From Sneathiella sp. (lineage in GTDB: Bacteria > Pseudomonadota > Alphaproteobacteria > Sneathiellales > Sneathiellaceae), in the NCBI RefSeq assembly GCF_029233945.1, contig NZ_JARGOQ010000015.1, positions 20,526 to 70,168 of the forward strand: a stretch of DNA of 49,643 nt. Direction: 5' to 3'. A model generated the notes under the pieces. That model ran no database searches, had not been told where the DNA came from, and was given only the letters and a program-made list of their open reading frames with translations. This document shows positions 17,640 to 26,087 of the stretch, piece by piece. A program made the position numbers and the translations under genes. The stretch's first letter is position 1; each line of letters begins with the position of its first letter.

Positions 17640-18410
17640 ATGTCGCGTCCGAACACCCTAAAAGAAAAACTAAAAGCAGGTGAAAAAGCGGCGGCCTGCT
17701 GGCTCTTCTCAAATTCCTCGGACATGGCGGAGATTGTGGCGGGCGCCGGGTTCGATGCGCTTATGATCGATCATGAGCATGGTTCCGGCAGTTTAGAGAC
17801 CGCAATTGATCAACATCGGGCAGTCCGATCAGTCAGTGACGTGATCGTTCTGATGCGGGTTCCCTGGAATGATACTGTGCTGATCAAGCGGGCACTGGAT
17901 AGCGGAATGGATGGCATCATGGTACCATCTGTCAATACCGCAGAGGAAGCAAAAGCGGCCGTTGCCGCCTGTCGCTACCCGCCTACGGGAATAAGAAGTG
18001 CAGGGTTTGGCGCGGCGCGCGCAGGCGGATATGGTCGCTCGGCACAGGCATATCGCGACAATCTGGACAAGGATCTGATGATTATCTGTCAGATCGAAAC
18101 AAAGGAAGCCGTCGGTAATATCGACAGCATTGCGGCCGTTGATGGCGTGGACATGCTGTTTATCGGTCCCAACGATCTCTCCGGCAGCATTAATAAACTC
18201 GGTGAATTTGATGATCCTGAAGTCAAGGCCCTCTTTGAAGAAGCGAGGGACTGCATAAAGGCGAGCCCAGCCTTTCTGGGGTGTATTTCGAAAGGCATAA
18301 AACAGACCAATGACCTGTTTGCACAAGGGTTCGATTTTCTGCTTTGCGCCGGGGATACTGGCCTTGTATCAAGCGCAGCGGATGAGTTACTGAAGAACAT
18401 CAAGAAATAG
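17640..18410 (+). CDS. HpcH/HpaI-family aldolase
   Basis: Class II, metal-dependent pyruvate aldolase fold, typically cleaving 2-oxo-3-deoxy acids to pyruvate and an aldehyde. Visible motifs are ALMIDHEHG (about 40-48), MVPSVNTAEEAK, ICQIETKEAVGNID and FIGPNDLSGS (metal ligands Glu and Asp). I chose ATG 17640 because GAGG lies 7 nt upstream; the ATG at 17634 would sit on top of the ribosome binding site. It runs with the deacetylase (24-bp gap) and converges on a dehydrogenase. The substrate is unknown. Confidence 0.9.
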   Translation: MSRPNTLKEKLKAGEKAAACWLFSNSSDMAEIVAGAGFDALMIDHEHGSGSLETAIDQHRAVRSVSDVIVLMRVPWNDTVLIKRALDSGMDGIMVPSVNTAEEAKAAVAACRYPPTGIRSAGFGAARAGGYGRSAQAYRDNLDKDLMIICQIETKEAVGNIDSIAAVDGVDMLFIGPNDLSGSINKLGEFDDPEVKALFEEARDCIKASPAFLGCISKGIKQTNDLFAQGFDFLLCAGDTGLVSSAADELLKNIKK

Positions 18411-18412
18411 CT

Positions 18413-18446
18413 CTGCCGTCTAAGGGTAGATGTTCTCAGACAGCAG
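18413..18446. terminator. Hairpin between convergent genes, weak terminator
   Basis: CTGC-c-GTCT (18413-18421) pairs with AGAC-a-GCAG (18438-18446), with one mismatch, in the 42-bp gap between two convergent genes. There is no T-run on either side, so intrinsic termination is uncertain. Confidence 0.35.
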
Positions 18447-18452
18447 AACCGA

Positions 18453-19496
18453 TTATAATGTCACATTATGACTCGCGGCGGCTTCGGTGATCTGACGCCA
18501 GGTTTCCTCGTCAATCTCGATGCCATCGGCGCGACGTTTCTCCCGCTGCTCCCGCTCTGGATCCCCCGGCACAATGACGTTGTCATACCCTGCGCGGGGC
18601 GGAGAATCGCGCACATAATCGCACATGGCTTTCATCTCGCTTGCGATATAGTCCGCCTCCGTCAGGCGGGCCGGATCGATGACGATCGAGAGCATGTTGT
18701 TGATGATGCGGGTATCACGGACATTCTTAGGCTGGATTGTTCCGCCGCCGCCGATGGCGCCGGTTAGTAACTCGCACATCAGCGCGAGGCCATATCCCTT
18801 ATGCTCCGCCAGCGGAAGGAGAGAGCCTACTTCATCTGCGAACATGACACCGGGATCGGTGGAGGCGTTGCCATCCTTGTCGATGAGCAGGCCCTCTTCC
18901 AGTTTCTTGCCACTGTTGTGGGCAACCCGGATCTTTCCAAGCGCGACCTTGCTTGTTGCGAAATCGAGGATGATGCGGGGCTCTTCCGCGGTATCGGGGA
19001 GAGAGATACAGATCGGGTTGGTGCCGTAGCGGGCATCCGCGCCACGATGTGGCGCGACAAGCCCCCGGTGGCCCGTGACATTGACAAAGTGGATAGAAAC
19101 AAGGCCTGCATCAGCGCATTGTTCCCCATAGGTGCCGACGCGGCCGATATGATGGGCATTTCGAAGCGCGGAGAGCGCGAGGCCGGTTTCCTTGGCGACC
19201 GAGATGGCCGCGGCCATTGCTTCGCGGGCGACGACTTGGCCAAAACCGGCCCTGCCATCAAAAACCAGGATTGAACCGTCCTTCTTGACCTGCTCCACAT
19301 GCTCATTGGGATGAAGCGAGCCGGCCTTGATGTTGTCGATATAGCGGGGGATCATCCCGACGCCATGGCTGTCATGACCGGAAAGATTAGCGAGGACGAG
19401 ATGATCGGCAATGATGGCCGCCTCTATGGGCTCGCTCCCGGCGGCTTTAAAAATATTCTCGACAAAGGCCTGTAGGACGTCATGCTCAATACGCAT
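18453..19496 (-). CDS. Ldh_2-family malate/lactate/ureidoglycolate-type dehydrogenase
   Basis: NAD(P)-dependent 2-hydroxyacid oxidoreductase of the Ldh_2 family, which does not use a Rossmann fold. The family motif SGHDSHGV (39-46, catalytic His44) is intact, with ALRNAHHIGRVGTYGE (about 110-125), YGTNPICISLP and LLPLAEHKGYGLALMCELLTG further on. The 347 residues are normal. It is followed upstream by an SDR on the same strand (31-bp gap) and faces the aldolase. Malate, lactate, ureidoglycolate or a sugar acid are all possible substrates. Confidence 0.9.
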   Translation of the reverse strand: MRIEHDVLQAFVENIFKAAGSEPIEAAIIADHLVLANLSGHDSHGVGMIPRYIDNIKAGSLHPNEHVEQVKKDGSILVFDGRAGFGQVVAREAMAAAISVAKETGLALSALRNAHHIGRVGTYGEQCADAGLVSIHFVNVTGHRGLVAPHRGADARYGTNPICISLPDTAEEPRIILDFATSKVALGKIRVAHNSGKKLEEGLLIDKDGNASTDPGVMFADEVGSLLPLAEHKGYGLALMCELLTGAIGGGGTIQPKNVRDTRIINNMLSIVIDPARLTEADYIASEMKAMCDYVRDSPPRAGYDNVIVPGDPEREQREKRRADGIEIDEETWRQITEAAASHNVTL

Positions 19497-19527
19497 AGAT
19501 CGGTTTCTCCCGCTAATTGTTATTATT

Positions 19528-20298
19528 TTATATCGCTGTCATGCCACCATCGACTACAAGCTCTGACCCCGTGACATGGCGCGCCTCACTGGAGGCGAGA
19601 AAGAGGATGCAATTGGCTATGTCAACGGGTTCCGCAGCGGCTTTCAATGGCACACGTCCGGGGATGGCGTCCCAGCCTTTATCGATATTCCCGCCATACA
19701 TCTCCATCAGTTCGTCTCCCATATTGGTGCGGACCGGATCGGGATGTACGGAGTTACAGCGGATACCATATTCATTGTTTGCGCAGTGAATGGCGACCGT
19801 TTTGGTCAGTTGCCGCACCGCTGCCTTCGACGCGCCATAGGCCGCGAGGGTCGGCGTGCCGATAATGGCAGCAACGGAGGATATATTGACGATGGAGCCG
19901 CCCCTGCCCTTCATCGCCTTGACGGCTGCCTGGCACCCCAGAAAAACGCCTTCGACATTGACCTTCTGAATAGCCTGCCAATGGGCGAGATCCGTATCCT
20001 CAATGGTTTGATGATCGCCGATTGAGAGAATGCCGGCGTTGTTTACGAGAATATCGAGCCCCTTGGTATCAGAAGTGATCGTTGCCATTACTTGCTGCCA
20101 GTCTTCTTCTTTTGAGACGTCCTGAGCGATGAACCGGGCATTTTTACCAAACTCCTTCACGGAGGCTTCCCCTGCCTCTGTATTTTTGTCGGTCATCAGG
20201 ACATAAGCCCCTTCCTCGACAAACCGCCGGGTGGTTGCAAGCCCGATACCGGTTGCAGCCCCGGTTATCAGCGCGACCTTGTTTGCTAGTCTATCCAT
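19528..20298 (-). CDS. SDR-family NAD(P)-dependent oxidoreductase
   Basis: Classical short-chain dehydrogenase of 256 residues: TGAATGIG (12-19) for cofactor binding, Asp37 in LMTDKN suggesting NAD(H) preference, NNAG (86-89), and the catalytic Ser140/141, Tyr154 and Lys158 (YGASK). It probably forms an operon with the Ldh_2 gene 31 bp downstream. Its resemblance to cyclopentanol/2,3-butanediol-type SDRs does not fix a substrate. Confidence 0.9.
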   Translation of the reverse strand: MDRLANKVALITGAATGIGLATTRRFVEEGAYVLMTDKNTEAGEASVKEFGKNARFIAQDVSKEEDWQQVMATITSDTKGLDILVNNAGILSIGDHQTIEDTDLAHWQAIQKVNVEGVFLGCQAAVKAMKGRGGSIVNISSVAAIIGTPTLAAYGASKAAVRQLTKTVAIHCANNEYGIRCNSVHPDPVRTNMGDELMEMYGGNIDKGWDAIPGRVPLKAAAEPVDIANCILFLASSEARHVTGSELVVDGGMTAI

Positions 20299-20446
20299 GT
20301 TTCCCCCTTTATTTTTCTTATGGCGTGCTCTGGATGAAGCACCGCCTTTTTTCAGCTTTGCGCTCGCCTATCTTTCCACATACTTCGGCAATATGCGAGA
20401 TGGAAAGTCATCGCACTAAAACGGAGAAACAGAAAGACAAAAGGGG

Positions 20447-21436
20447 TTACGGTCGGCTGTCCGCTAGTTGCTCAGGAGAAAGGGCCGCATCTTCGAAATC
20501 ATCGAACTGGTTTGTTTCAATCAACGACCGCAGATTATCCACATATTCCGGTCCCTTTTCGGAATAGACATGCAGCGTATCAAGGAGAGGGGAGGTATCA
20601 TGTGTGATTTGCATGCCCGAATGACGACGCGCGCGAATTTCCCGGAATTCAGCATAGGCTGAATGGGAATTGAGATTATGGATATAGGCTGCGATCGAGT
20701 CGCCAATTGACCTGAACGCCTTTACCTCGTGGGATTTGTCCTCAGCCCTGCCTTCGGGCACAATCCCCTTGCCGGTCGACCAGATCCGCTGACCGAAGAG
20801 GGCATTTCCCTCCCGCGCGAAGCGTGACGTGCCCCATCCGGACTCTTCCACGGCCTGAGCAAGTGCCAGTGATACAGGAATCTTATCGACCTTTAACAAA
20901 AGCTGTTCCGGATCGGTCGCTTCCTCACGGTATTGGATGGCTATCTCATCAAGCCATTTTTGGTCTGCAGGGGGGAGGTTATCATTCCGGGACTTATCTT
21001 GAAGAAGGACCGAAAGACGTTCCCGTCGTTCCAAGATTTTCTCATTGGTGCTCAGAATGAGGGGTAAAACAATCTTGATAAAGGCCTTTTTGCGCTGGTC
21101 TACGTCCGTAATATCGGCAATATCAACCGGAATCTGAGGAACATAGAAGCGTGGCACAGGTTGCCCATTCCGAATGTCTTGCAGTTGGTAGTCAACCTGA
21201 TCAAGGGCGGTATCCAGCGAGGCCATGTCGAATTGATCCGACTTGGACATGCGCCCCGGTCTGCCAACAGGAAATGCCCCGTTCTTGGCGGAGAATACTC
21301 GGGCTTCACCGTTGGACGCAGTGCGGACATCATAAGTGCTTTCAACGAGCTCAGGCACCAGATATGCCGCCGCCAGAACAAGTCCTGCTAACGTCGCGAT
21401 CTTGTTTGATTTAATACCAGATTTAAATAGCTGCAT
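20447..21436 (-). CDS. Bax-like glucosaminidase, membrane-anchored
   Basis: Bax/FlgJ-type endo-beta-N-acetylglucosaminidase (GH73) domain attached to an N-terminal membrane helix (about 12-30). The catalytic glutamate lies in AQAVEESGWGTSRFAREGNA (about 193-212), followed by LFGQRIW and YIHNLNSHSAYAEFRE. The residues between about 40 and 110 look disordered. It is probably periplasmic, acting on peptidoglycan. The ribosome binding site is weak, so the start is moderately sure. It is monocistronic with a long upstream gap. Confidence 0.87.
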   Translation of the reverse strand: MQLFKSGIKSNKIATLAGLVLAAAYLVPELVESTYDVRTASNGEARVFSAKNGAFPVGRPGRMSKSDQFDMASLDTALDQVDYQLQDIRNGQPVPRFYVPQIPVDIADITDVDQRKKAFIKIVLPLILSTNEKILERRERLSVLLQDKSRNDNLPPADQKWLDEIAIQYREEATDPEQLLLKVDKIPVSLALAQAVEESGWGTSRFAREGNALFGQRIWSTGKGIVPEGRAEDKSHEVKAFRSIGDSIAAYIHNLNSHSAYAEFREIRARRHSGMQITHDTSPLLDTLHVYSEKGPEYVDNLRSLIETNQFDDFEDAALSPEQLADSRP

Positions 21437-21745
21437 GATTAAGTTTGCGTTGTGTCCCTAGCAATCAAAATGCATCACATAGTGTAAAGCACAATATATA
21501 GGTGGTACTATCGATTTTCTACACAATATATAGGCCCAAAATGCATTTTATGCCACTTTGAGCCGAGGATGGAATATGTGGGTCTCTCACCAGGATATCA
21601 AGAGCAGATTTTTTTGATCCCATTTTAGCAATCGATTCAACTGGTTATAAAATTGCCGTCAATTTTTTGCAAATTCGGCCCAAATTAAATTGGGCTGAAT
21701 CGCGAATCGAGAGGTTGATGCAAACGGTAACGAGAACTGGCGAGA
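21437..21745. other. 309-bp intergenic region with short direct repeats
   Basis: No gene seen. CACAATATATAGG occurs twice (21490-21502 and 21522-21534), with starts 32 bp apart, about three helical turns. AAAATGCAT also occurs twice, flanking them (21467-21475 and 21538-21546). The repeats lie upstream of the Bax-like gene and could be regulator sites or carry a TATATT-like -10. A hairpin near 21674-21699 belongs to the stress-protein gene's 3' side. Confidence 0.5.
21674..21699 (-). terminator. Hairpin after the universal stress protein gene
   Basis: TTCGGCCCAA and TTGGGCTGAA pair over 10 positions with one mismatch around a 6-nt loop, 47 bp beyond the usp stop. The following minus-strand sequence is AT-rich but lacks a clean T-run, so it is a probable, not certain, terminator. 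Confidence 0.45.
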
Positions 21746-22231
21746 TCAAGTCACCGCATCCAGCTGCCGGGTTGTCAGATTTCCCGGAACAACGGTAATC
21801 GGGATGGCGAAGGTGCCGGACATTTCCCCGACAAGGCTCTTGATCAGAGGACCTGGCCCACCCGTATCGGGCGATGCGGCGAGAACAAGGACGCGGATAT
21901 CAGAGTCTTCCTCGATCAAGGCCAGGACTTCTTCTTTCATATGGCCGTCGCGGATGACAAATTCCGGGACTATCGTTGTTTCCTTCTGAATCTCTTCGGC
22001 GAGATTCTGGAGAAGTTCTTCCGCTGCTTCACGGGCCTCTTCCCGCATCGCCTGCTCCACTCCCATCCAGTGCTGGAACTCGGGTGGTTCAATAACATAA
22101 AGCAGGATCACGCCGCCCCCGACGTGCCAGGCCCGGCGGCTGGCGAAGCGTATTGCCGACTTGCATTCCGGCGTTTCGTCGACAACGACAAGAAATTTGT
22201 TGCGCACGCTGCTTTGGGTCTCCTCTGACAT
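21746..22231 (-). CDS. Universal stress protein (UspA family)
   Basis: Single Usp domain of 161 residues: KFLVVVDETPECKSAIRFASRRA at the N-terminus, VILLYVIEPP, and VLVLAASPDTGGPGPLIKSL, which replaces the canonical ATP-binding Gly-x2-Gly-x9-Gly-Ser/Thr loop. The Gly-rich spacing is not a good match, so nucleotide binding is uncertain. Acidic helices occupy the middle (EEAREAAEELLQNLAEEIQKE). GGAG lies 5 nt before ATG 22231. It follows DUF2333 by 51 bp. Confidence 0.88.
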   Translation of the reverse strand: MSEETQSSVRNKFLVVVDETPECKSAIRFASRRAWHVGGGVILLYVIEPPEFQHWMGVEQAMREEAREAAEELLQNLAEEIQKETTIVPEFVIRDGHMKEEVLALIEEDSDIRVLVLAASPDTGGPGPLIKSLVGEMSGTFAIPITVVPGNLTTRQLDAVT

Positions 22232-22282
22232 AAAGACTCCGTCAGTTGTTTTGGGAAAATTATCCTGCCACTATCGGCACGG

Positions 22283-23272
22283 TTATTTCAAGAGAATGTT
22301 GCTGATCTCTTGCAGCTGTGTCCGGGCGCGCAATACATAGAAGCCCTGCGCGGTCAGGTGATTGGGGAGGAACTGGGAATCCGGTGCGGCATTGACGACG
22401 ATAAAGGGATCAAGGTCAATCACGGATTTGAAGCTTGCCAGCATCTGCGCCCAGGCATTGGTGAGGCCCCGCTCCTTGATCAGGCTTTCATAATCCTGCG
22501 ACAGCGCCTTGAGCAGAAGGTAGTAGCCATAGGCCTGCCCTTTGACGCCATAGAAAATATCATCTGCCTTGAAATCAATGAGATCGCCGGAATTTTCATC
22601 GATATGCTTGTCGATTGTCGCCGTGGATGACCCGATATCAAGGGCAATCCGGTCAAGCGTTGCCAGCAGGTTATCGGCGCGCTTCTCGAACACGGCCTTA
22701 CCTTCGGCCAGCCGCTTGTTATAGCTGATCAGGGAAGTGCGTGCCTTCTCGTACTGCTCCTCAGAGGCAGCCGTCGGCAGCAATGAGACCGACGGATCCC
22801 AGGCCCATTTTGTGCCCGAATATTGCAGCAAACCAGCGGCTTCCTGCAAATCGGGGTCTGTCTGGCTGGACCCGCGTGTCCGGCCGATCTGATCGGTCAA
22901 TTCAAACCCGAACCGGGCAAGCGCGGAGATAATCCCCTGCTGGTAATTCGGCATATTGTCGAGAGCGGCGGAGGGCATGAAGAAAGGGTCATTCGCCGTC
23001 CAGCGATTGACATTGATTTCCCGGTCAATAAGCCCGGCCATCATATCTACCGCATGGCTACCCCCGGCAACGACATTTGTCCCGGTGGGCACGAATTCCG
23101 TATCATCCTCGATATTATGGATCATGATCATCCCGACGGGATAATAGAGAAGCAGGAAGAGCAGAATAAGCAAGGCAAAGACTTTCCAGCTTCGCTTTGC
23201 GCTCTCCCGAACTGCTGCGGCACGCCGACCGATCCGTTTGGTTTCCGTCCCGCTACTGCCGATTTCGCTCAT
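22283..23272 (-). CDS. DUF2333 family membrane-anchored protein
   Basis: A 329-residue protein with a basic cytoplasmic N-terminus, one membrane helix (about 29-51) and a large periplasmic part. It matches DUF2333 in layout: GSHAVDMMAGLIDREINVNRW, YQQGIISALARFGFELTDQIGR and KADDIFYGVKGQAYGYYLLLKAL. The function of the family is not known to me. AGG precedes ATG 23272. It sits between trpS (87-bp gap) and the stress protein and may be cotranscribed with either. Confidence 0.85.
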   Translation of the reverse strand: MSEIGSSGTETKRIGRRAAAVRESAKRSWKVFALLILLFLLLYYPVGMIMIHNIEDDTEFVPTGTNVVAGGSHAVDMMAGLIDREINVNRWTANDPFFMPSAALDNMPNYQQGIISALARFGFELTDQIGRTRGSSQTDPDLQEAAGLLQYSGTKWAWDPSVSLLPTAASEEQYEKARTSLISYNKRLAEGKAVFEKRADNLLATLDRIALDIGSSTATIDKHIDENSGDLIDFKADDIFYGVKGQAYGYYLLLKALSQDYESLIKERGLTNAWAQMLASFKSVIDLDPFIVVNAAPDSQFLPNHLTAQGFYVLRARTQLQEISNILLK

Positions 23273-23359
23273 CTAACCTGTCCCGTCACCGCGTGATCCG
23301 TTCATCTGGCTTTAATGAAAGATGTATGTTGTTTCGATCAGACTTACAAGCAGCCTTAC

Positions 23360-24358
23360 TCAAGGGCGAATAAATCCGACAACTTCCTTCACCTCCGCCA
23401 TGACCGGCGCCGCGAGGGCAGCGGCACGTTCCGCCCCTTCTTTCAGGATGGCATCCACATGCGCTGGATCCGCCATTAGCCGCTTCATCTCCTCGCCTAT
23501 AGGACCGAATTTCTCGACGGCCAGATCGGTAAGCGCAGGTTTGAAGGTCGAAAACGCGGCTCCGGCGAATTCATCGAGAACGGCCTGTTTGTTAAGGTCG
23601 GCAAGCGCGGCATAGATACCAACAAGATTGGCGGCTTCCGGGCGGCCTTCCAGCCCCTCTTCCTTTTCAGGGAGCGGATCTGCATCCGTCCGCGCCTTGC
23701 GGAGTTTCTTCGCAATGCTGTCGCGATCATCGGTGAAGGTGATGCGCGAATAATCACTCGGATCGGACTTCGACATTTTCTTCGACCCATCGCGCAAAGA
23801 CATGACCCGCGTTGCCTCGCCGAAGATTAAAGGTTCCACCAGCGGGAAAGTTTCGGTTTCGTAGTCATTATTGAACTTCTGCGCGATATCGCGAGTTAAC
23901 TCCAAATGCTGCTTCTGATCTTCGCCAACCGGAACATGGGTTGCCTTATAGGCGAGGATGTCGGCTGCCATCAGGCTAGGATAGGCATAGAGGCCGAGAG
24001 AGGCATTCTCGCGGTTTTTGCCAGCTTTTTCCTTGAACTGGGTCATGCGATTCAGCCAGCCGAGACGCGCAACGCAATTAAATATCCAGGCAAGCTCCGC
24101 ATGAGCCGCAACAGTGCTTTGCGCAAAAATTATCGAGCGCTTGGAATCTACCCCCGCCGCCAGATAAGCGGCGGCCACTTCGCGGGTATTGCTGCGCAAA
24201 TCGGCCGGGTCCTGCCAGACCGTGATGGCATGCATATCGACGGCGCAATAAATGCATTCATAGTCATCCTGCAGTCCGACGAAATTGCGGATTGCGCCGA
24301 GATAGTTACCGAGATGAAGATTTCCGGTTGGCTGAACGCCGGAGAAAATACGAGACAT
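23360..24358 (-). CDS. trpS: Tryptophanyl-tRNA synthetase
   Basis: Class I aminoacyl-tRNA synthetase charging tRNA-Trp. The HIGH-equivalent is GNLHLGNY (residues 12-19) and KMSKS is near residue 194. [26 protein letters not shown] carries the usual active-site segment. The 332 residues match the bacterial enzyme. It follows murJ after a 136-bp gap with inverted repeats. Confidence 0.97.
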   Translation of the reverse strand: MSRIFSGVQPTGNLHLGNYLGAIRNFVGLQDDYECIYCAVDMHAITVWQDPADLRSNTREVAAAYLAAGVDSKRSIIFAQSTVAAHAELAWIFNCVARLGWLNRMTQFKEKAGKNRENASLGLYAYPSLMAADILAYKATHVPVGEDQKQHLELTRDIAQKFNNDYETETFPLVEPLIFGEATRVMSLRDGSKKMSKSDPSDYSRITFTDDRDSIAKKLRKARTDADPLPEKEEGLEGRPEAANLVGIYAALADLNKQAVLDEFAGAAFSTFKPALTDLAVEKFGPIGEEMKRLMADPAHVDAILKEGAERAAALAAPVMAEVKEVVGFIRP

Positions 24359-24432
24359 AACTTAAAGCTCCTCACGCTTTGGACACGGGCCCCAAATTGA
24401 CGAACTGACGATCAGGCCGCCGGGACCGGGAT

Positions 24433-24459
24433 GGGCAACTGCCCGGGAATTGATCCCGG
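24433..24459. repeat. Overlapping inverted repeats between murJ and trpS
   Basis: GGGC-AACT-GCCC (24433-24444) and CCGGGA-ATTGA-TCCCGG (24443-24459) share two bases and so exclude each other. They lie in the trpS leader/murJ trailer. There is no T-run after them on the minus strand. Function unknown. Confidence 0.4.
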
Positions 24460-24494
24460 CCTTATTGCAGGCGCCTTGAGGAACGTCAACAGAT

Positions 24495-26051
24495 TTACGC
24501 GCCCGACCGGCGTTTCAGCATGGATTTTATTTCGTGAAGATGGGCCGTGCCGGTAAGAAGACTGCTGATCGCGTAAAGCGCGCCGCCACCCGCCACAAGT
24601 GCGATCAGTGCGCCCACTCTTTCCGCCAGGTCTCCTGTGAAGGCACTGGCCAGATACTCCCGCGCGAAATAGAGCCCGGCGGCCATGATGGCGGACGCGA
24701 CGATCATCCCGACAAGCCGCCGCAAGAGCCGCGCGTCCGCAGCATAGTGTCCGCGGCGATGTAGAATCACGAACAGAAGGACCACATTAAACCAGGAGGA
24801 GAGGGATGTTGCGAGCGCAATCCCCACATGATCCAGATAGCGGATCAGAATGAGGCTCAGCACCACATTCAGTATCATGGCGAGAACGCCGACAATCACG
24901 GGCGTGGTCGTATCCTCCCGCGCGAAAAATCCGGGCGCGAGGATTTTCACAAGAACATAGGCCGGAAGGCCTGTCGCGAAGGCAAGGAGGGCCGCCGCTG
25001 TTGCGCGGCTTGCCTCTGGAGTGAATTCCCCATGCTGAAACAGGACAGAGGTAATTTCTTCCGGGATAACAATCAACGCCGCCGCCGCAGGTAACGTCAG
25101 CAGCATGGAAAGCTCCATCGCGCGGTTCATACTGTTCATCGCGGTTTTATCTTCGCCTGAACGGAGTTGACGTGAAAGCATCGGCAGCAACGCCGTGCCG
25201 ACCGCAATGCCGATCACCCCGAGCGGCAGCTGATACACCCGGTCAGCGTAATACAGATAGGAAATGGAGCCGGTCGCCAAAAATGACGCGATAATCGTGC
25301 CAACAAGTATATTGATTTGCATTACGCCAGCACCGAGCGCGCCGGGGAGCATCAGGCGGAAGAGACGTTTGATATCCGCGTTGAAGACGGGCCGACGAAA
25401 CTTTATTGCGATTTCCGCGCGTTTGCACGCGACGGCAAGAAATATAACCTGCGCCAGTCCAGCAAGGGCAACCCCGATGGCGAGTAGCATGCCGACGTGG
25501 GCCTCCGTCTGGCCGATCCCGATCAGCAGGCAGGCAATCAGGATAATATTGAGCAGGATTGGCGCCGCGGCCATCGCTGCGAATTTATAGAAGGCATTCA
25601 GGATGCCGCCCAGAAGGGCGACAATCGCCATCGCGGTAAGGTAGGGAAAGGTGATGCGGGTAAATTCAACTGCCAAGTCAAAGCGCAAACCATCGGGCGT
25701 AAATCCGGGCGCGAGCATAAGCATCATCACCGGCATGAAGATCATGAACAGGGCGGAGAAGATAAGAAGAAAGCCAACCAGAATGCTGAGCGCATGGCCA
25801 GCGAACTCCAACGCGATTTCTTTGCCCTCTGCCTCCAGTTTGCGGGCGAAAAGCGGAATAAAGGCAGCGGAAAATGCGCCCTCTGCCACTAGTCGGCGAA
25901 ACATGTTCGGAATGCGAAAGGCGATGAAAAATGCGTCCGCTACCGGTCCGGCGCCCAAGACCGACGCCATCAGAATGTCGCGTAGAAACCCGAGGACGCG
26001 ACTGATCATGGTAAAGCCACCGACTGTGGCCACGGACTTAATCAAACTCAT
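24495..26051 (-). CDS. murJ: Lipid II flippase MurJ
   Basis: Multidrug/oligosaccharidyl-lipid/polysaccharide-superfamily transporter moving lipid II across the inner membrane. The 518 residues contain about 14 hydrophobic segments. The N-terminus SRVLGFLRDILMASVLGAGPVADAFFIAF and FRRLVAEGAFSAAFIPLF are the MurJ signature, with conserved Arg residues lining the cavity. ADRVYQLPLGVIGIAVGTALLP is also typical. It follows glnD by 36 bp, a pairing common in alphaproteobacteria. Confidence 0.96.
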   Translation of the reverse strand: MSLIKSVATVGGFTMISRVLGFLRDILMASVLGAGPVADAFFIAFRIPNMFRRLVAEGAFSAAFIPLFARKLEAEGKEIALEFAGHALSILVGFLLIFSALFMIFMPVMMLMLAPGFTPDGLRFDLAVEFTRITFPYLTAMAIVALLGGILNAFYKFAAMAAAPILLNIILIACLLIGIGQTEAHVGMLLAIGVALAGLAQVIFLAVACKRAEIAIKFRRPVFNADIKRLFRLMLPGALGAGVMQINILVGTIIASFLATGSISYLYYADRVYQLPLGVIGIAVGTALLPMLSRQLRSGEDKTAMNSMNRAMELSMLLTLPAAAALIVIPEEITSVLFQHGEFTPEASRATAAALLAFATGLPAYVLVKILAPGFFAREDTTTPVIVGVLAMILNVVLSLILIRYLDHVGIALATSLSSWFNVVLLFVILHRRGHYAADARLLRRLVGMIVASAIMAAGLYFAREYLASAFTGDLAERVGALIALVAGGGALYAISSLLTGTAHLHEIKSMLKRRSGA

Positions 26052-26087
26052 GCATCCCCTATAGCACAGGCGCGCTAGAACTGCCCA

